NCBI RefSeq assembly: GCF_035046505.1
Contig: NC_089824.1
Coordinates: 217,938,596-218,002,595, forward strand
Reading direction: 5' to 3'
DNA: 64,000 nt
From: Tiliqua scincoides
Taxonomy: Eukaryota > Chordata > Lepidosauria > Squamata > Scincidae
The notes under the pieces are model-generated. The model did no database searches. It was not told the origin of the DNA and was given only the letters and a program-made list of their open reading frames with translations. This document shows, one piece after another, positions 11,244 through 22,905 of this stretch (position 1 is its first letter; each line of letters opens with the position of its first letter). A program made the translations under genes and the position numbers.

Positions 11244-11774
11244 TTGGTTGGCAATCTTCAGTCTCGAAAGACTCTGGTATCGCGCTCTGAATGGTGGTTC
11301 TGGAACAGCGTCTAGTGTGGCTGAAAAGGCCGATTCAGGAGTGAAAATTCCTTCCACACCGGGAGCAAGAGCAGTCTGTCCCTGGTCTGTCTCCCTGGCT
11401 ATGGGCCTTCCTTCTTTGCCTCTTTGCCTCAGACTGTTGGCCAAGTGTCTCTTCAAACTGGGAAAGGTTGTGCTGCACAGCCTGCCTCCAAGCGGGCCGC
11501 TCAGAGGCCAGGGTTTCCCACCTGTTGAGGTCCACTCCTAAGGCCTTCAGATCCCTCTTGCAGATGTCCTTGTATCACAGCTGTGGTCTACCTGTAGGGC
11601 GCTTTCCTTGCACGAGTTCTCCATAGAGGAGATCCTTTGGGATCCGGCCATCATCCATTCTCACGACATGACCGAGCCAATGCAGGCGTCTCTGTTTCAG
11701 CAGTGCATACATGCTAGGGATTCCAGCACGTTCCAGGACTGTTCCAGGACTGTGAGACACGTTCCAGGACTGTG
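11244..11774 (-). repeat. LINE-X 3' segment fused to a 5S head
   Basis: Antisense copy of about the last 530 bp of LINE-X. In the sense direction it encodes fragments such as RRLHWLGHVVRMDDGRIPKD and a Cys-rich CSRCGRNF segment, and ends in the AGTCTTTCGAGACT hairpin. Its 5' end joins the 5S head at 11775 with no SINE tail between. A local repeat of CGTTCCAGGACTGT lies near the junction. Confidence 0.85.
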
Positions 11775-11895
11775 TAGGTATAAGCCTACAGCACCCGGTA
11801 TTCCCAGTCGGTCTCCCATCCAAGTACTAACCAGGCCTGACCCTGCTTAGCTTCCGAAATCAGACGAGATTGGACATGTGCAGGGTAAAAAGTTA
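11775..11895 (-). repeat. 5S rRNA-derived head of chimera
   Basis: Antisense 5S-like sequence (TATAAGCCTACAGCACCCGG, then CCATCCAAGTACTAACCAGG) of standard SINE-head length, ending GTGCAGGGTAA. The usual hairpin tail is missing, replaced by the LINE-X body to the left. Confidence 0.88.
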
Positions 11896-12251
11896 GTTAC
11901 CAGATTTTTTGCATCACCCATTGGCGACCTACCAAATATCAGGTCTTAGGCCCCTACCACCAGTAGGTCCCAACCCACAGTTTGGGAATCACTGCTGTAG
12001 AGCAATGATGTAGCAGTATTCTAATAGGGGCTGCTGTTTGAGGCAGAAGGATCAAATCTGCTGAGGGCACTGTTTAGGAAGATCTGGTCGCTGCTTGTCT
12101 CTCTCTTCTCCATGTTTTCATTTCTCAAAAGCACTTATATCTCTAGCTCACTGTGGTTGTACATGCTAAGGATTGTTATGAACTATAAAATGGGCCTAAG
12201 TAAGTGTGTGTGTGCGCCAAAGGCACAAATCCTTTTGACTTATCCATTGTA

Positions 12252-12294
12252 TTGGCAACCTTCAGTCTCGAAAGACTATGGTATCGCGCTCTGA
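12252..12294 (-). repeat. minimal LINE-X 3' tail, copy 1
   Basis: About 42 bp: TTGGCAACCTTCAGTCTCG to ATCGCGCTCTGA, the exact LINE-X 3' end and nothing more. It is one half of a local duplication of about 88 bp. Confidence 0.85.
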
Positions 12295-12339
12295 AACTTA
12301 TCGCACAAAGGCACAAATCCTTTTGACTTATCCATTGTA

Positions 12340-12381
12340 TTGGCAACCTTCAGTCTCGAAAGACTATGGTATCGCGCTCTG
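12340..12381 (-). repeat. minimal LINE-X 3' tail, copy 2
   Basis: Same 42-bp tail. ACTTATCCAT occurs on both sides, a likely target duplication. The leader GCACAAATCCTTTTGACTTA precedes both copies. Confidence 0.85.
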
Positions 12382-12532
12382 ACTTATCCATAACTATACA
12401 TTATACATAGTTATAGTGTATGTATATACTATCAGACGTAACTATAGAATTGTGATAAAGGGAATTTCCAAAAATGAAACGAGGGGGTAGCAAAACATGG
12501 GCAGGTGAAGAGTCATAAAGGAGACTGCCAAG

Positions 12533-12742
12533 CAGTGGCATAGCTGGAGGGTGTGCAAAGCACTAAGTTTTGTAGGGAACCTCACCATGGAGTGCAGGTA
12601 GCCCCTCCCTCCCAGCATTCGACTCAGTTTTGCTCCCACCGCCAGGAATGGCTCTGAAGCAGAGGGGGAGGGGCTGCTTGCACGCCACAATGAGGCTCCC
12701 TGCAAAACTTGGTGCTTTGCACCCTCTCTAGCTACGCCACTG
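12533..12742. mobile_element. MITE-A (hAT-like)
   Basis: CAGTGGCATAGCTGGAGGG at left, CTAGCTACGCCACTG at right; flanks CTGCCAAG and CTGCCAGG (7 of 8). Arms with CTAAGTTTTG and complement meet at a GGAATGGCTCTGAAG centre. Confidence 0.88.
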
Positions 12743-13429
12743 CTGCCAGGAGCAGAGAAGTGTTGCCTGAACACCTTTCAACCTCAAGGGCAGGCATCCA
12801 AATAATCTCAACATTAGGAATTTTATTTCTGATCCCATTTGTTCCCATTGGTGAAAATAACATATAGTCAAACAGGGAAACAGCTTCATGATCCAGCGGG
12901 TATTGCCAGCAGGTTCCAGAACAGCAAGGGGAAAGACCACTATGTGTGCTCTGCTTGCTGATCTCAGCCCATCCAGTGTACGGAACCATCCAGAACTTGG
13001 CAGAGCCCGGTGGTTTAGCTCTGTGTGCGTCTTTTATGGTCAAGCCTGGCACCTGGTCTCACATCATTGATCCTGGTTCTGGGTCTGTATGTGCACATGT
13101 GAACACCTGAGAGCGCAATGCTTATACTGCAGCATAACATCAAGCATCTCCTCCTGCCGCCCTTGTATTTTACTCCTGTAGTCTCCCCAGGTCCCCAGTG
13201 ATGCCTGTATTTTTAGATTTCTCTCGCACGCTACAGCAGCTGTTTATACTCTCTGAACGCAGAAGATTCCTTTGGTTAATGGACAGCTCAGCACTCAGCA
13301 CTGGGTGCCAGAAATATCTGAGAAAGAGTTGTCAAGAATTGCATTTGGCCCTCCAGTTCTCTTCGCTCCTTTAGTTGGAGAACGAAGAACATACAAAGAA
13401 CATTACAGTAAATTCATCCTTCTGGTTTC

Positions 13430-13696
13430 CAGTGGCGTAGCTAGAGGGGGCACAAAGCACTAAGTCTTGCAGGGAGTCTCACGGCAGCATGCAAGGGGCC
13501 CCTCCCCCTCCCCTTCAGAGCCATTCCAGGCTCCGAGTACAGGCCAGGGGTTCCGAGTCCGAGTTCCAGGGGGAGTACAGGCCTCCCTTTTCCTCTCCCC
13601 ACCCAGAATGGCTCTGAAGGGGAGGGGCCCCTTGCATGCTGCAGTGAGGCTCCCTGCAAGACTTAGTGGTTGGCAACCCCTCTAGCTACACCACTG
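13430..13696. mobile_element. MITE-A (hAT-like), long centre
   Basis: Termini CAGTGGCGTAGCTAGAGGG and CTAGCTACACCACTG; flanks CTGGTTTC and CTGGATTC (7 of 8). The centre carries an extra GAGTACAGGCC-containing duplication. Confidence 0.88.
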
Positions 13697-15431
13697 CTGG
13701 ATTCATACCCCCCCCCCCAAAATTGCCCATATCAGGGACCAATAAAGGTTAAACCCTTTCTCTCTTGCCCCCCAAAAATTGCACCTCCAAGATGCTATTT
13801 GCACTAGAAGGGATAGTACTGTTAGTGCCAACGTCTCACTGGGAATATGGAATGGGGAAAGGGTGAATACCCCCCTCCACCTGCATTGCAATCCTGATCT
13901 GGGTTAGGAGTTGCTAAAGTTGATAGTGAAAGCAAGCAAGCAAGGTACCATGACACATTCAACATCAAATGTGGTTCATTCCTATGATTGAGGGGCAAGG
14001 ATCGAAGTAAATGTGCAACTGTGTTTGGTCCAATCCAAAGGGCCACTTAGGCCAGCACAAGTCCCTTGAGCCAGCCTGGAGGTGTCACAAAAGTTCCATA
14101 AGGCACTTTGGCACCGACCACAGTAGTTGACAGGCTGATGAATGGAGGTGTGCTGATCTCTGGAGGCACCAGCTTAAGGTATGTTTGTGCCAGCAGTGGG
14201 CCACCAGCGCTGGGATCTGGAAAGGGAAGGGCTAGGGCATTTCAGGGTTGGGTGAGGGTGGGCGGCAGGTGGGCTGATGGGAGGACCAGGCCTGGGAGGG
14301 GGGCAGGACCAGGATCTGGCTCTTAGGTCAAATCCTAACACCCCCTCCTGGGCAGTCTCGCCTACCACCGGGTTGCTCGGTGATAGCCCCATTTGGCCAG
14401 CTGCCGCATTGCTTGGGGTAAGGGGAATTAATTCCTCTTGCCCTGAGTTGCGCTGCAGCCAACCCCAACCCTGCTCTGGTTGCAGCACAGGCCAGCCAAC
14501 CTGCCTGCTTCAGGGCAGGTTCAGATTGGGTTGCCCATCAGTTGTCTCTCCTACCTTTCCTTTGTCTCAACAGATATTAACCAGGATTCCACAGTGGGAA
14601 TCCAGATTCAAAGGCAGTTTCTTTAAATACCTCTTGCTGGGGGGAAAGCAAGGGAGAGCTGTACCTTCTTTGGAGGTTTCCCAGAAACATCTGAATGACC
14701 ACTGTTGGAGACAAGACACTAGGCTAGATGGACCTTTCGTCTGATCGAGCCAGACAATAGTGATATCTCTGCCACACATTGCCCAAATTTCTCCCCCTTC
14801 TAGTCCAGCTTCAGTACATGACATATTGTCCTCACTCAGCTGGGAAAACAGTGGGGTGATGAACTGTAGTGAGATAAGATGGGGGGTTCAGTTCCTCTCA
14901 CCCACACCCTCCTTTTCAGGTTAGACCCCTCACCCTCTGCTTGATATGTTAACTGGCTGCCAGCTTCTTTTCATGGTGATCACCTCTGATGTCACTGCAT
15001 CAAGGAACATAAGAGTCAGAAACTGTACAGCATAAAAAAATGTGGGCAGCATAAAATGTCCGCTATGTGTTCCTAGCTCTGGAGGAAAGACTTCATTTTT
15101 TTTTTTAAATTTTAAAATAGAATTTTAAAATAGAAGGAAAATTAATGACAATCTATTCATTGCCATTCATCCATATGTTCCATGGCACATTTGTTTTGGA
15201 ACAAGTGAAAATGGATATGACAGGGCTCCATTCATATCCATGCCTATTCATTCTGAACATGAATGCATGTGCCTACCCAGAATGCTGTCAGTAAATGCAA
15301 GGTTAGGGCTTAATTTCCAAAAAGAGATACTCAAAACCCTGTTGTTTTAAAGAATAGTAGCTCTGTAGTTTTGGAGGGGTGGGGGCATTTTGTACTTTCT
15401 CAAAAACCGGTTTCTTTAAAATAAAAAGGGG

Positions 15432-15618
15432 CAGTAGCATTCCCAAAGGGGGCACAGCGCTAAGTTTTGCCTCCATGCACTGTGTAAGTGGCCCCCTCCC
15501 TTCACCTTTGGTGCTTTTTCTGGGCGGCAAGAGCAAAGCGGAAGAGAGGCTGCTTACACAGCACATTGAGGCCCTTACAGAACATAGTGCTGGGCCCTCC
15601 CCTCTGGGAATGCTACTG
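15432..15618. mobile_element. MITE-A related element
   Basis: CAGTAGCATTCCCAAAGGGG to CCTCTGGGAATGCTACTG forms inverted ends; flanks AAAAGGGG and AAAAGGGA match at 7 of 8. Confidence 0.8.
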
Positions 15619-15845
15619 AAAAGGGAACCAACTGAAGAGAGAATATGACACAATGTGTGGGGCTAGTTAAAAGCATTTGTTTCTATATGGACATTGTTCT
15701 CACTGTGTCTGGACTATACCCTGTCCAGCCACATCCTGGGGCCTAATGTCACCTGGGGCAGGATGGTGATGCAGCAATATGACCCCCCCCAAAGACATCA
15801 TGTTGCCCCCTGAGCCTGTACCCTACAGCCCCCTGCCAGAATGCC

Positions 15846-16528
15846 AGAACAAAATGGCTAATATTATAATGCTGATGTACAAATCGATGGTAAGGCCACA
15901 CCTGGAGTATTGTGTCCAGTTCTGGTCGCCGCATCTTAAAAAGGACATAGTGGAAATGGAAAAGGTGCAAAAGAGAGCGACTAAGATGATTTCGGGGCTG
16001 GGGCACCTTCCTTATGAGGAAAGGCTACAGCGTTTGGGCCTCTTCAGCCTAGAAAAGAGACGCCTAAGGGGGGGGGACATGATTGAGACATACAAAATTA
16101 TGCAGGGGATGGACAGAGTGGATAGGGAGATGCTCTTTACACTCTCCCATAATACCAGAACCAGGGGACATCCACTAAAATTGAGTGTTGGGAGAGTTAG
16201 AACAGACAAAAGAAAATATTTCTTTACTCAGCGTGTGGTTGGTCTGTGGAACTCCTTGCCACAGGATGTGATGATGGCATCTGGCCTGGATACCTTTAAA
16301 AGGGGATTGGACAAGTTTCTGGAGGAAAAATCCATTATGGGTTACAATCCATGATGTGTATGTGCAACCTCCTCATTTTTGAAATGGGCTATGTCAGAAT
16401 GCCAGATGCAAGGGAGGGCACCAGGATGAGGTCTCTTGTGGGGCATTTGGTGGGCCGCTGTGAGATACAGGAAGCTGGACTAGATGGGCCTATGGCCTGA
16501 TCCAGTGGGGCTGTTCTTATTTTCTTAA
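15846..16528 (+). pseudogene. CR1 LINE ORF2 C-terminus and 3' end, 5' truncated
   Basis: The frame encodes [19 protein letters not shown], then [18 protein letters not shown] and ends DKFLEEKSIMGYNP-stop at 16354. The 3' UTR follows to GGGGCTGTTCTTATTTTCTT. It lacks reverse transcriptase motifs and endonuclease. The frame is open to its normal stop; a G-run adds one Gly relative to other copies. Confidence 0.92.
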
Positions 16529-16585
16529 TGGCTCCATTTCACAGACAAATGGATCCTAGAGATGGCATGTGGGCCCAACTTCAGG

Positions 16586-16588
<3 letters not shown>

Positions 16589-16634
<46 letters not shown>
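16589..16634. repeat. (CA)n microsatellite
   Basis: About 22 uninterrupted CA dinucleotides. Confidence 0.98.
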
Positions 16635-16636
<2 letters not shown>

Positions 16637-17012
16637 CACAGAGAGAGCCTGGGAAAAACCCAGAGCACCATGGATGGGGGGGCACACCACTACTACTTCT
16701 TGCTGCTATGGTAAGTTTGTGCCTGGCATACCCTCAGCTGATGCCTGGGGCAGATGTCCACACTTGCCACACCCTGGGTACACCACTGACCCCATTAGAC
16801 TGCAGCTGGGAGCTTACATGATTGAACTGACTTTTTTTTGTAAATGGATTGAATACTATGTTGTTTAATAAAGCACCCTGCACATCTAACCTTCCTTTGT
16901 AGCTCACGTACTGGTTTTTCTTGTTTAGGTTCTTTGTGCATGTGTGTGTGTGTGAGAAGGGACATTGTACCATGTAAGCTCTGACTTGTACGTTGAAATG
17001 GTACAGTCCAGG

Positions 17013-17247
17013 CAGTGGTGTAGCTAGAGGGGGTGCAAAGCACTAAGTTTTGCAAGGGCCTGAATGTGCCGTGCAAGCAGCCCCTCCCCTTCAGAGCCAT
17101 TCCAGGTGGGGGGGGAGCAAAACAGAAGCAATCACCTCCCTGCCTCTGCCTCCATTTTGCTCCCATCGACCAGAATGGCTCCAAAGGGAAGGGGGAGGGG
17201 ACGCTTGTAAAACTTCATGCGTTGCACCCCCTCTAGCTACGCCACCG
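17013..17247. mobile_element. MITE-A (hAT-like)
   Basis: CAGTGGTGTAGCTAGAGGGG at left and CTAGCTACGCCACCG at right; flanks AGTCCAGG and AGTCCAGC (7 of 8). Confidence 0.88.
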
Positions 17248-17943
17248 AGTCCAGCCACTGCAGTCACTCATGGGGCTGTGAGAAAGCAGCTGTAACCACT
17301 GAGCCCTGAAAGCATTTGCAGATTGCCCTTTAAGAAGGGATGTGTTTTGCTCCTACTGTCTTCTTTGGGCTGAGGCTGTGTGCTTTGCTCATCCATCCTC
17401 ACTCGCTTTCTTCGCTGCTTTTCTACCTCTTTTGCTGGCGGAAATCACTTGCTCTGTTGTGACTCTGTGCTAATATTTGCAATCTCCTCCAGTGACTTCA
17501 AGCCAGCTGGTTAAAAGAGGGAAACAATTCAAACCCCAGCAGATTCCTGGGAGAGCCCTGAAGCAGGTGGCCTGCCTGAGATCCTTGTTTAACAGATTTC
17601 CCGTTTCCCTCGGCTTCCACATCACTGCGGTTACAGTTTGCACCAGTAGCTGCCACGCCAGAAGTCCCACAAGGCTGAGTCAGCCACTGTGAGGGACAAT
17701 TACTCAAAGCTGATAGAATGAACTCAGAGTTAAAGTCTTGGACAGATATCCTGCCCCAACACGTATACTGAATCTGGGATTGGATGCTAGAGCAGAACTA
17801 CACCTGCTGGACTCGGGCATCCACAGGTACTCTGGCATTCATGCACTTTGTGCGTGTGTGTACAGCTGCAAATGCACAGGGCTGCTCCACACTGTTGGGA
17901 ACCCTGGGCAATCACAGTTCCTCATTGCATGAGGAAACTACAT

Positions 17944-18211
17944 GCAGGGCTGGCCCAAGATCTCTTGAGTCCTGAGGCAGCAAGTCAAGCCCTGCCATCT
18001 CCCCCGCCAGCCTTTGCTGCTTCTTATCCCTTAACTCAGCCCTCCCTTCCACATTTCCTCTTCCTCTCCGTTCCCCTCTAATTTTTCCTTCTCTGTTCTC
18101 CTTTTCTAATCCAGGGAGTGAAAGGAGAGGGAGGAGCTGTGGAGAGATGGGTACTTTGCATCAATCTGCAGCCTGAGGGAACCACTTCAGTTGGCCTCAT
18201 GAACAGGCCAG
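17944..18211. mobile_element. possible hAT MITE (CAGGGCTGGCCC end)
   Basis: Left end CAGGGCTGGCCCAAG with CCTGAGGCAG; right side has GCCTGAGGGAACC and GGCCTCATGAACAGGCCAG as a weak inverted partner. The interior pyrimidine/purine-rich stretch recurs at about 45035-45245 and 60660-60775. The right end is cut by the LINE-X copy. Confidence 0.45.
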
Positions 18212-18880
18212 TAGTTGGCAACCTTCAGTCTCGAAAGACTGGAATCGCGCTCTGAAAGGTGGTTCTGGCACAGCGTCTAGTGTGGCTGAAAAGGCCGATT
18301 CGGGAGTGACAATCCCTTCCACACTGGGAGCAAGTGCAGTCTGTCCCTGGTCTGTCTCCCTGGCTTCCTTCCTTCTTTGCCTTCCTTCTTTGCCTCTTAG
18401 CCTCTTAGACTGTTGGCCAAGTGTCTCTTCAAACTGGGAAAGGCCATGCTGCACAGCCTGCCTCCAAGCGGGCCGCTCAGAGGCCAGGGTTTCCCACTTG
18501 TTGAGGTCCATCCCTAAGGCCTTCAGATCCCTCTTGCAGATGTCCTTGTATCGCAGCTGTGGTCTACCTGTAGGGCGCTTTCCTTGCACAAGTTCTCCAT
18601 AGAGGAGATTCTTTGGGATCCGGCCATCATCCGTTCTCACGACATGACCGAGCCAACGCAAGCGTCTCTGTTTCAGCAGTGAATACATGCTAGGGATTCC
18701 AGCACGTTCCAGGACTGTGTTGTTAGGAACTTTGTCCTGCCAGGTGATGCCGAGGATGCGTCGGAGGCAGCGCATGTGGAAAGCGCTCAGTTTCCTCTCC
18801 TGTTGTGAGTGAAGAGTCCAGTCTTGCCTATATGTGCATACAGAGTGTCTCCTACACGAACACTAAATGCTCCTCTACCA
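18212..18880 (-). pseudogene. LINE-X ORF C-terminal part (RTE-like, tentative)
   Basis: Longest LINE-X copy. The - strand frame from 18775 encodes MRCLRRILGITWQDKVPNN, then RRLRWLGHVVRTDDGRIPKN and GKRPTGRPQLRYKDICKRDL, the conserved region after the reverse transcriptase domain in RTE-like LINEs. The Cys-rich segment CSRCGRDCHSRIGLFSHT seen at 51429 is out of frame here, and small indels separate the two frames. It ends in the shared hairpin tail. The clade is uncertain because no catalytic RT motif is in the window. Confidence 0.8.
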
Positions 18881-19049
18881 GGGGTGTAGCCAGCAGTATG
18901 GCCCCTCTCTCCACACATGAACTCACTGAACATATGGGGAGAGGGATGAGTATGGACCTATTGTGTGGTGGGATGGTATCGCCATTACTCCCCATTTGTA
19001 GCAACCTTGAGATGTAGTGCAGAAGGTTACATGGATTTATGGCCCAATC

Positions 19050-19640
19050 CAACAGGCAGGAGGTCTGGTCTAGAGGGTAGAGCCTCTGTTTGCCTGAAGA
19101 TAACATCCGCAGGTCGCCGGTTTGAGGCCACCGGCACCGTGAACGGCGAGACCTTGAAGCAGCTGACAAGCCGAGCCGAGTTATGCCACCTGCTCTTTGG
19201 TGTGAGCAAGAAGCGTCTTGGCTGCCCTCCCTGTGAGAGATGAAGGAGCTGCTTGTCAGCTTGCGTGGGAGGAAACCAGAGGCCAGAATGTGATACCAGA
19301 TCAAAAAGATACATCTGAAATGTTGTGGTTCTTGAAAGATATAACCTTTCTTCGATTGTAAAAAAATCCCTATGGGGATTTAGAACAAGTGGTTGTGGTT
19401 GGCAACTTTCAGTCTCGAAAGACTATGGTAGAAGCCTACAGCATCCAGTATTCCCAGGCGGTCTCCCATCCAAGTACTAACCAGGCCTGACCCTGCTTAG
19501 CTTCCGAGATCAGACGAGATCGGGCATATACAGGGTAACAGTTGTAGTATAGCCTGCCCATGTAAACCACTTTGAATAAAGTCTGAGGAGAAATCTGACG
19601 ACCGAGAAAGGCAGTATATAAATACCTGTAAAAAAAAAAA
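19050..19640 (+). repeat. tRNA-derived SINE interrupted by a 5S SINE
   Basis: The head (GGTCTAGAGGGTAGAGCCTC) and B-box-like GGTTTGAGGCC indicate a tRNA origin. The 3' part after the interruption reads GTAAACCACTTTGAATAAAG, GGCAGTATATAAATACC and ends in an A-run of 12 from 19630. The 5S SINE at 19395-19545 splits it. Confidence 0.7.
19395..19545 (-). repeat. 5S rRNA-derived SINE
   Basis: Antisense copy: hairpin tail TCAGTCTCGAAAGACTATGG, 5S-like body, 5' end GGGTAACAGTTG. Nested in the tRNA-derived SINE. Confidence 0.92.
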
Positions 19641-20767
19641 AATCCTATACAGTGCACACCAACTTTGCAAGCCCTAGTACCAGAGGAGTGCTGGGTTAGT
19701 GCCAGTGGCTCACTGGTACCGCTGCTCGGTGGTCGCACAGACTAAGGAAGTGTTCAGTGGAGATTACACAAGGGGCAGCTGGGACAAATGCGCAATACTG
19801 GCTGGTCCTCCATCTGTTTTACGTATAAAATCTAGCAATCACTCAAAACACAAAACCTTTGGGTGGAAAAGTGGCAAGCCTCTCTACTTGTAATGCAGAA
19901 ACCAAAGCAGTCCTTAGGGCTTCACTATCAGGACTTATTAGTCTATCTACTGAGGCAGCCTTTCATCAACATCCACGATGATTAATGCTCTTGTCTTGTC
20001 TCATGACCCAAAAGAAAGACACTGTATTCCAAAACCTGACAAACACCATTAAGAGCTTGAACTAACAATTGCTTCCAGTAAATTAGAGAAGGTTATGCTT
20101 AATTATCCCCACCTCCAATGAATATAGTGGTTGCTCTTCATGTGTGTTTTTCACTCCAAAGAGATTCCTAGGTTAAAGGGTCTGTTTTAATTAGTCCTTA
20201 ATAACTCAAATCTTTTCAACAAATGGAAGAACATTTGGGTGTTGGGCTGAGCATGGAAGCCATTAATAACCCATAAAAGTTAAAAATAGTACTTAATATA
20301 AAAGGTTGCAGTGATGTGTGGGTTGGGGAGAAGGGGCATAGTATGGGTATGTTAAAAAAAAAAAATTTTTATCATCTTGTCCAGAGCAGTATTTTGACCC
20401 AAAAGTAAACATCTTTAATGTGCAATAATACAATGTGAAAGAAAAATAGAACCATTTTAATGAAAACTTTAATCAAGGCAGTGGCCACTTTTTACCCACA
20501 ATGCCTCACACCGATGCAGCATTAAAATGGCTGCAGCTATGACCCTCTTTTTGCAAATAAACTAAACATTTGATACGGGGCCTGAACAGATTATGTGCAT
20601 ATCAATTGATGTTCACCAGATAATTGCATCAAGGAGGTGTTCCTTGGGAAGAGGAAGGAGGGAGAACTAAATTCAGCACATTCTTCCTCCTTAATGGCAA
20701 ATCAGTGGTATTGCCAATGTTCCGAAAGAGCCTAGATGCTTAACTGGGCTGGGGAGCAAGGATCAGC

Positions 20768-21257
20768 AAAAGAGGCGCCTGAGGGGGGAACATGATTGAG
20801 ACATACAAAATTATGCAGGGAATGGACAGAGTGGATAGAGAGATGCTCTTTACACTCTCACACAACATCAGAACCAGGGGATATCCACTAAAATTGAGTG
20901 TTGGGAGAGTTGGGACAGACAAAAGAAAATATTTCTTTACTCAGCGTGTGGTTGGTCTGTGGAACTCCTTGCCACAGGATGTGGTGACGGCGTCTGGCCT
21001 GGACGCCTTTAAAAGGGGATTGGACAAGTTTCTGGAGGAAAAATCCATTACGGGTTACAAGCCATGATGTGCATGTGCAACCTCCTGATTTTAGAAATGG
21101 GCGATGTCAGAATGCCAGATGCAAGGGAGGGCACCAGGATGAGGTCTCTTGTTATCTGGTGTGCTCCCTGGGGCTTTTGGTGGCTTGCTGTGAGATACAG
21201 GAAGCTGGACTAGATGGGCCTCTGGCCTGATCCAGTGGGGCTGTTCTTATGTTCTTA
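20768..21257 (+). pseudogene. CR1 LINE ORF2 end and 3' UTR
   Basis: Encodes [19 protein letters not shown] through VVGLWNSLPQDVVTASGLD to EEKSITGYKP-stop (21067), then the CR1 3' UTR ending GTTCTTATGTTCTTA. 5' truncated, close to consensus. Confidence 0.92.
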
Positions 21258-22077
21258 GGTATATGATGTTAAATGAATCAAATTATCTCCATCATTTGTT
21301 TCTTATTTTTAGATAGCACTTGGGAAAGGATGACCCAATTAGGACTGTGGGTAGGGTGGTGGTAACCCTTTTTCTTGGATCATTTTCCCACTAATTCTTC
21401 CCTCCCCAGCTGCTATTTACCTTGAGAAGGAAGCTGCTATTAGAAAAAATAGCTTCCCTTCTTGAGCAAATAGGAGCTGCAGGGCAATTTTTGTAGGAAT
21501 ACTGTAGGGGGGGGGAAACTTTAATGTTTGTGCACATTGGGCGGGGGGTGATGGAAATACAATGATGTATTTAATGTCTAGTTCAATCATTTCACAGCAG
21601 CACCAACCTGCACACAGGATTACCCATCAAGCTGAGGATATATGCTTGGAGGTCTTGTCCTGCGTGTTGAACCCGCTGTGGGATACCAGCCGGACATAAC
21701 AGTGTTCAGCTTGATGAGACATTAATGGCACCGATCCACCTACCTCTGGGCATGAGGTCATAATCTGGACCTGACTTCTCTAGCAACCTTCAAGCCATGC
21801 CTAGCTTGTTCTGGATAGCCAGCATTATTAGAACGGGCAAAAAGACTGAATCCAAAATGCAGCTTCTATTTATTTCAACACAGAGAAGTGCCCTGTGCCT
21901 GTTGGCCAGTCTGCAATGGGACAATGAAGTTGCGTTGTCCTTGGGCCAAATCACGCATTATGCACTGTATGAATTACAGCCCAATCCTAACTAACTTTCT
22001 AGCGCTGATGCAACCGTGCCAACACGACAGGCACTGCATGGGGGGTGGGGAATGACAGTTGTGGAGGCCTCCTCAAG

Positions 22078-22905
22078 ATAACAAAATGTTTACTCTCTGT
22101 TCCGTCCAAATATTCCAACTCCCTTCTAATGCCTGCTTTTTGGTTAATTAACACCCTCTTTATCTCTAGAAACAACAGCTGTAGTGTGCAAAGAAATGAA
22201 CAGAACTCCTTATCAGTTGAGCAGTTAACAAGAATTTATTGCTACAAACACACTCCCAGCAATTCCTCTTGTCCAGAGGCTTTCCCCTCCCCAGAACTCC
22301 ACTTAACTCAGTGGGTAAAGGTCTGAAGCCTCCAGTCCAAGTCCACGGTCTAATCTCCAAAGCACAGTCCAGTCTTCCCAATTCAGTTTTCTGCAGCAGA
22401 GTGTCTCCTCCAGCAGGGTCCTGGCAGTCCTCTCTTCTGTGTCCTCCAGCAGAGTCCTGGCAGTCCCCTTCTCCCGTATGTCTGTCCATCCTGTAGGTCT
22501 GGGGTCAGGTAGCCTCTTGGTCAGGTTCCCTCTGGGTCAGGGTAGCCTTTGGTTAGGAGCTTTGCTCCTTCTGAAGCCGTCCTGGGTCCCTTCGGGGAGA
22601 AAGGCGTGGTATAAATAAAGTGTATTATTATTATTATTATTCTGAAGTTGCCTTTTATCCTGCAGCCCCTTGTTAAGTCCAAATGCAGCTCAGCTGTGAG
22701 CTCCCTCCTTAGCTCATTCAAAGTCCCATCATGATCAAATGAAGCTCAGGTGTCCATCCAGGTCTCCATTGGCCTTGATTGATTACAGCTGTGGAGCCAG
22801 CCCTGCCCTTCCCAGAGCTGTCAAACAGCTGTCAAAACATGGAATCGCTGTCAACACCACATCATCCACCTGATGATCTTCTGATCTTCCATTACCCTCT
22901 CTTAT
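22078..22905 (-). mobile_element. unclassified insertion, possibly a solo LTR-like fossil
   Basis: Bounded by CTCAAG (22072-22077 and 22906-22911). On the - strand it has a TATA-like GGATAAAAGGC and, downstream, CAATAAATTC like a poly(A) signal, the order found in long terminal repeats. Ends are not TG..CA and no internal genes are present, so the family is unknown. An L2 tail is inserted in it. Confidence 0.4.
22580..22645 (+). repeat. very short L2 3' end insertion
   Basis: CCCTTCGGGGAGAAAGGCGT, then ATAAA and (ATT)n. TTCTGAAG lies on both sides, fitting an 8-bp duplication. It is nested inside the 22078-22905 insertion. Confidence 0.8.

Larger units (their letters stand above)
10839..11994. 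mobile_element. hAT element shell (family F) with nested LINE/SINE insertions
   Basis: Left end CAGAGGTTCCCAAA and right end TTTGGGAATCACTG are inverted repeats. Flanks CCCTAGAG and CTGTAGAG match at 6 of 8. Only about 260 bp belongs to the element (10839-10995 and 11896-11994); the middle is a CR1 tail and a LINE-X/5S chimera. Confidence 0.78.

Noticed and set aside
16528-16868. Open frames rich in His-Thr repeats
   Set aside because: They are simply the (CA)n microsatellite translated; no other coding support.
18197-18775. Host gene of 192 codons
   Set aside because: It matches other LINE-X copies in the window and ends in the LINE tail.
19050-19130. True tRNA gene
   Set aside because: The A- and B-box-like motifs belong to a SINE head; the cloverleaf is not complete and SINE body and A-rich tail follow.
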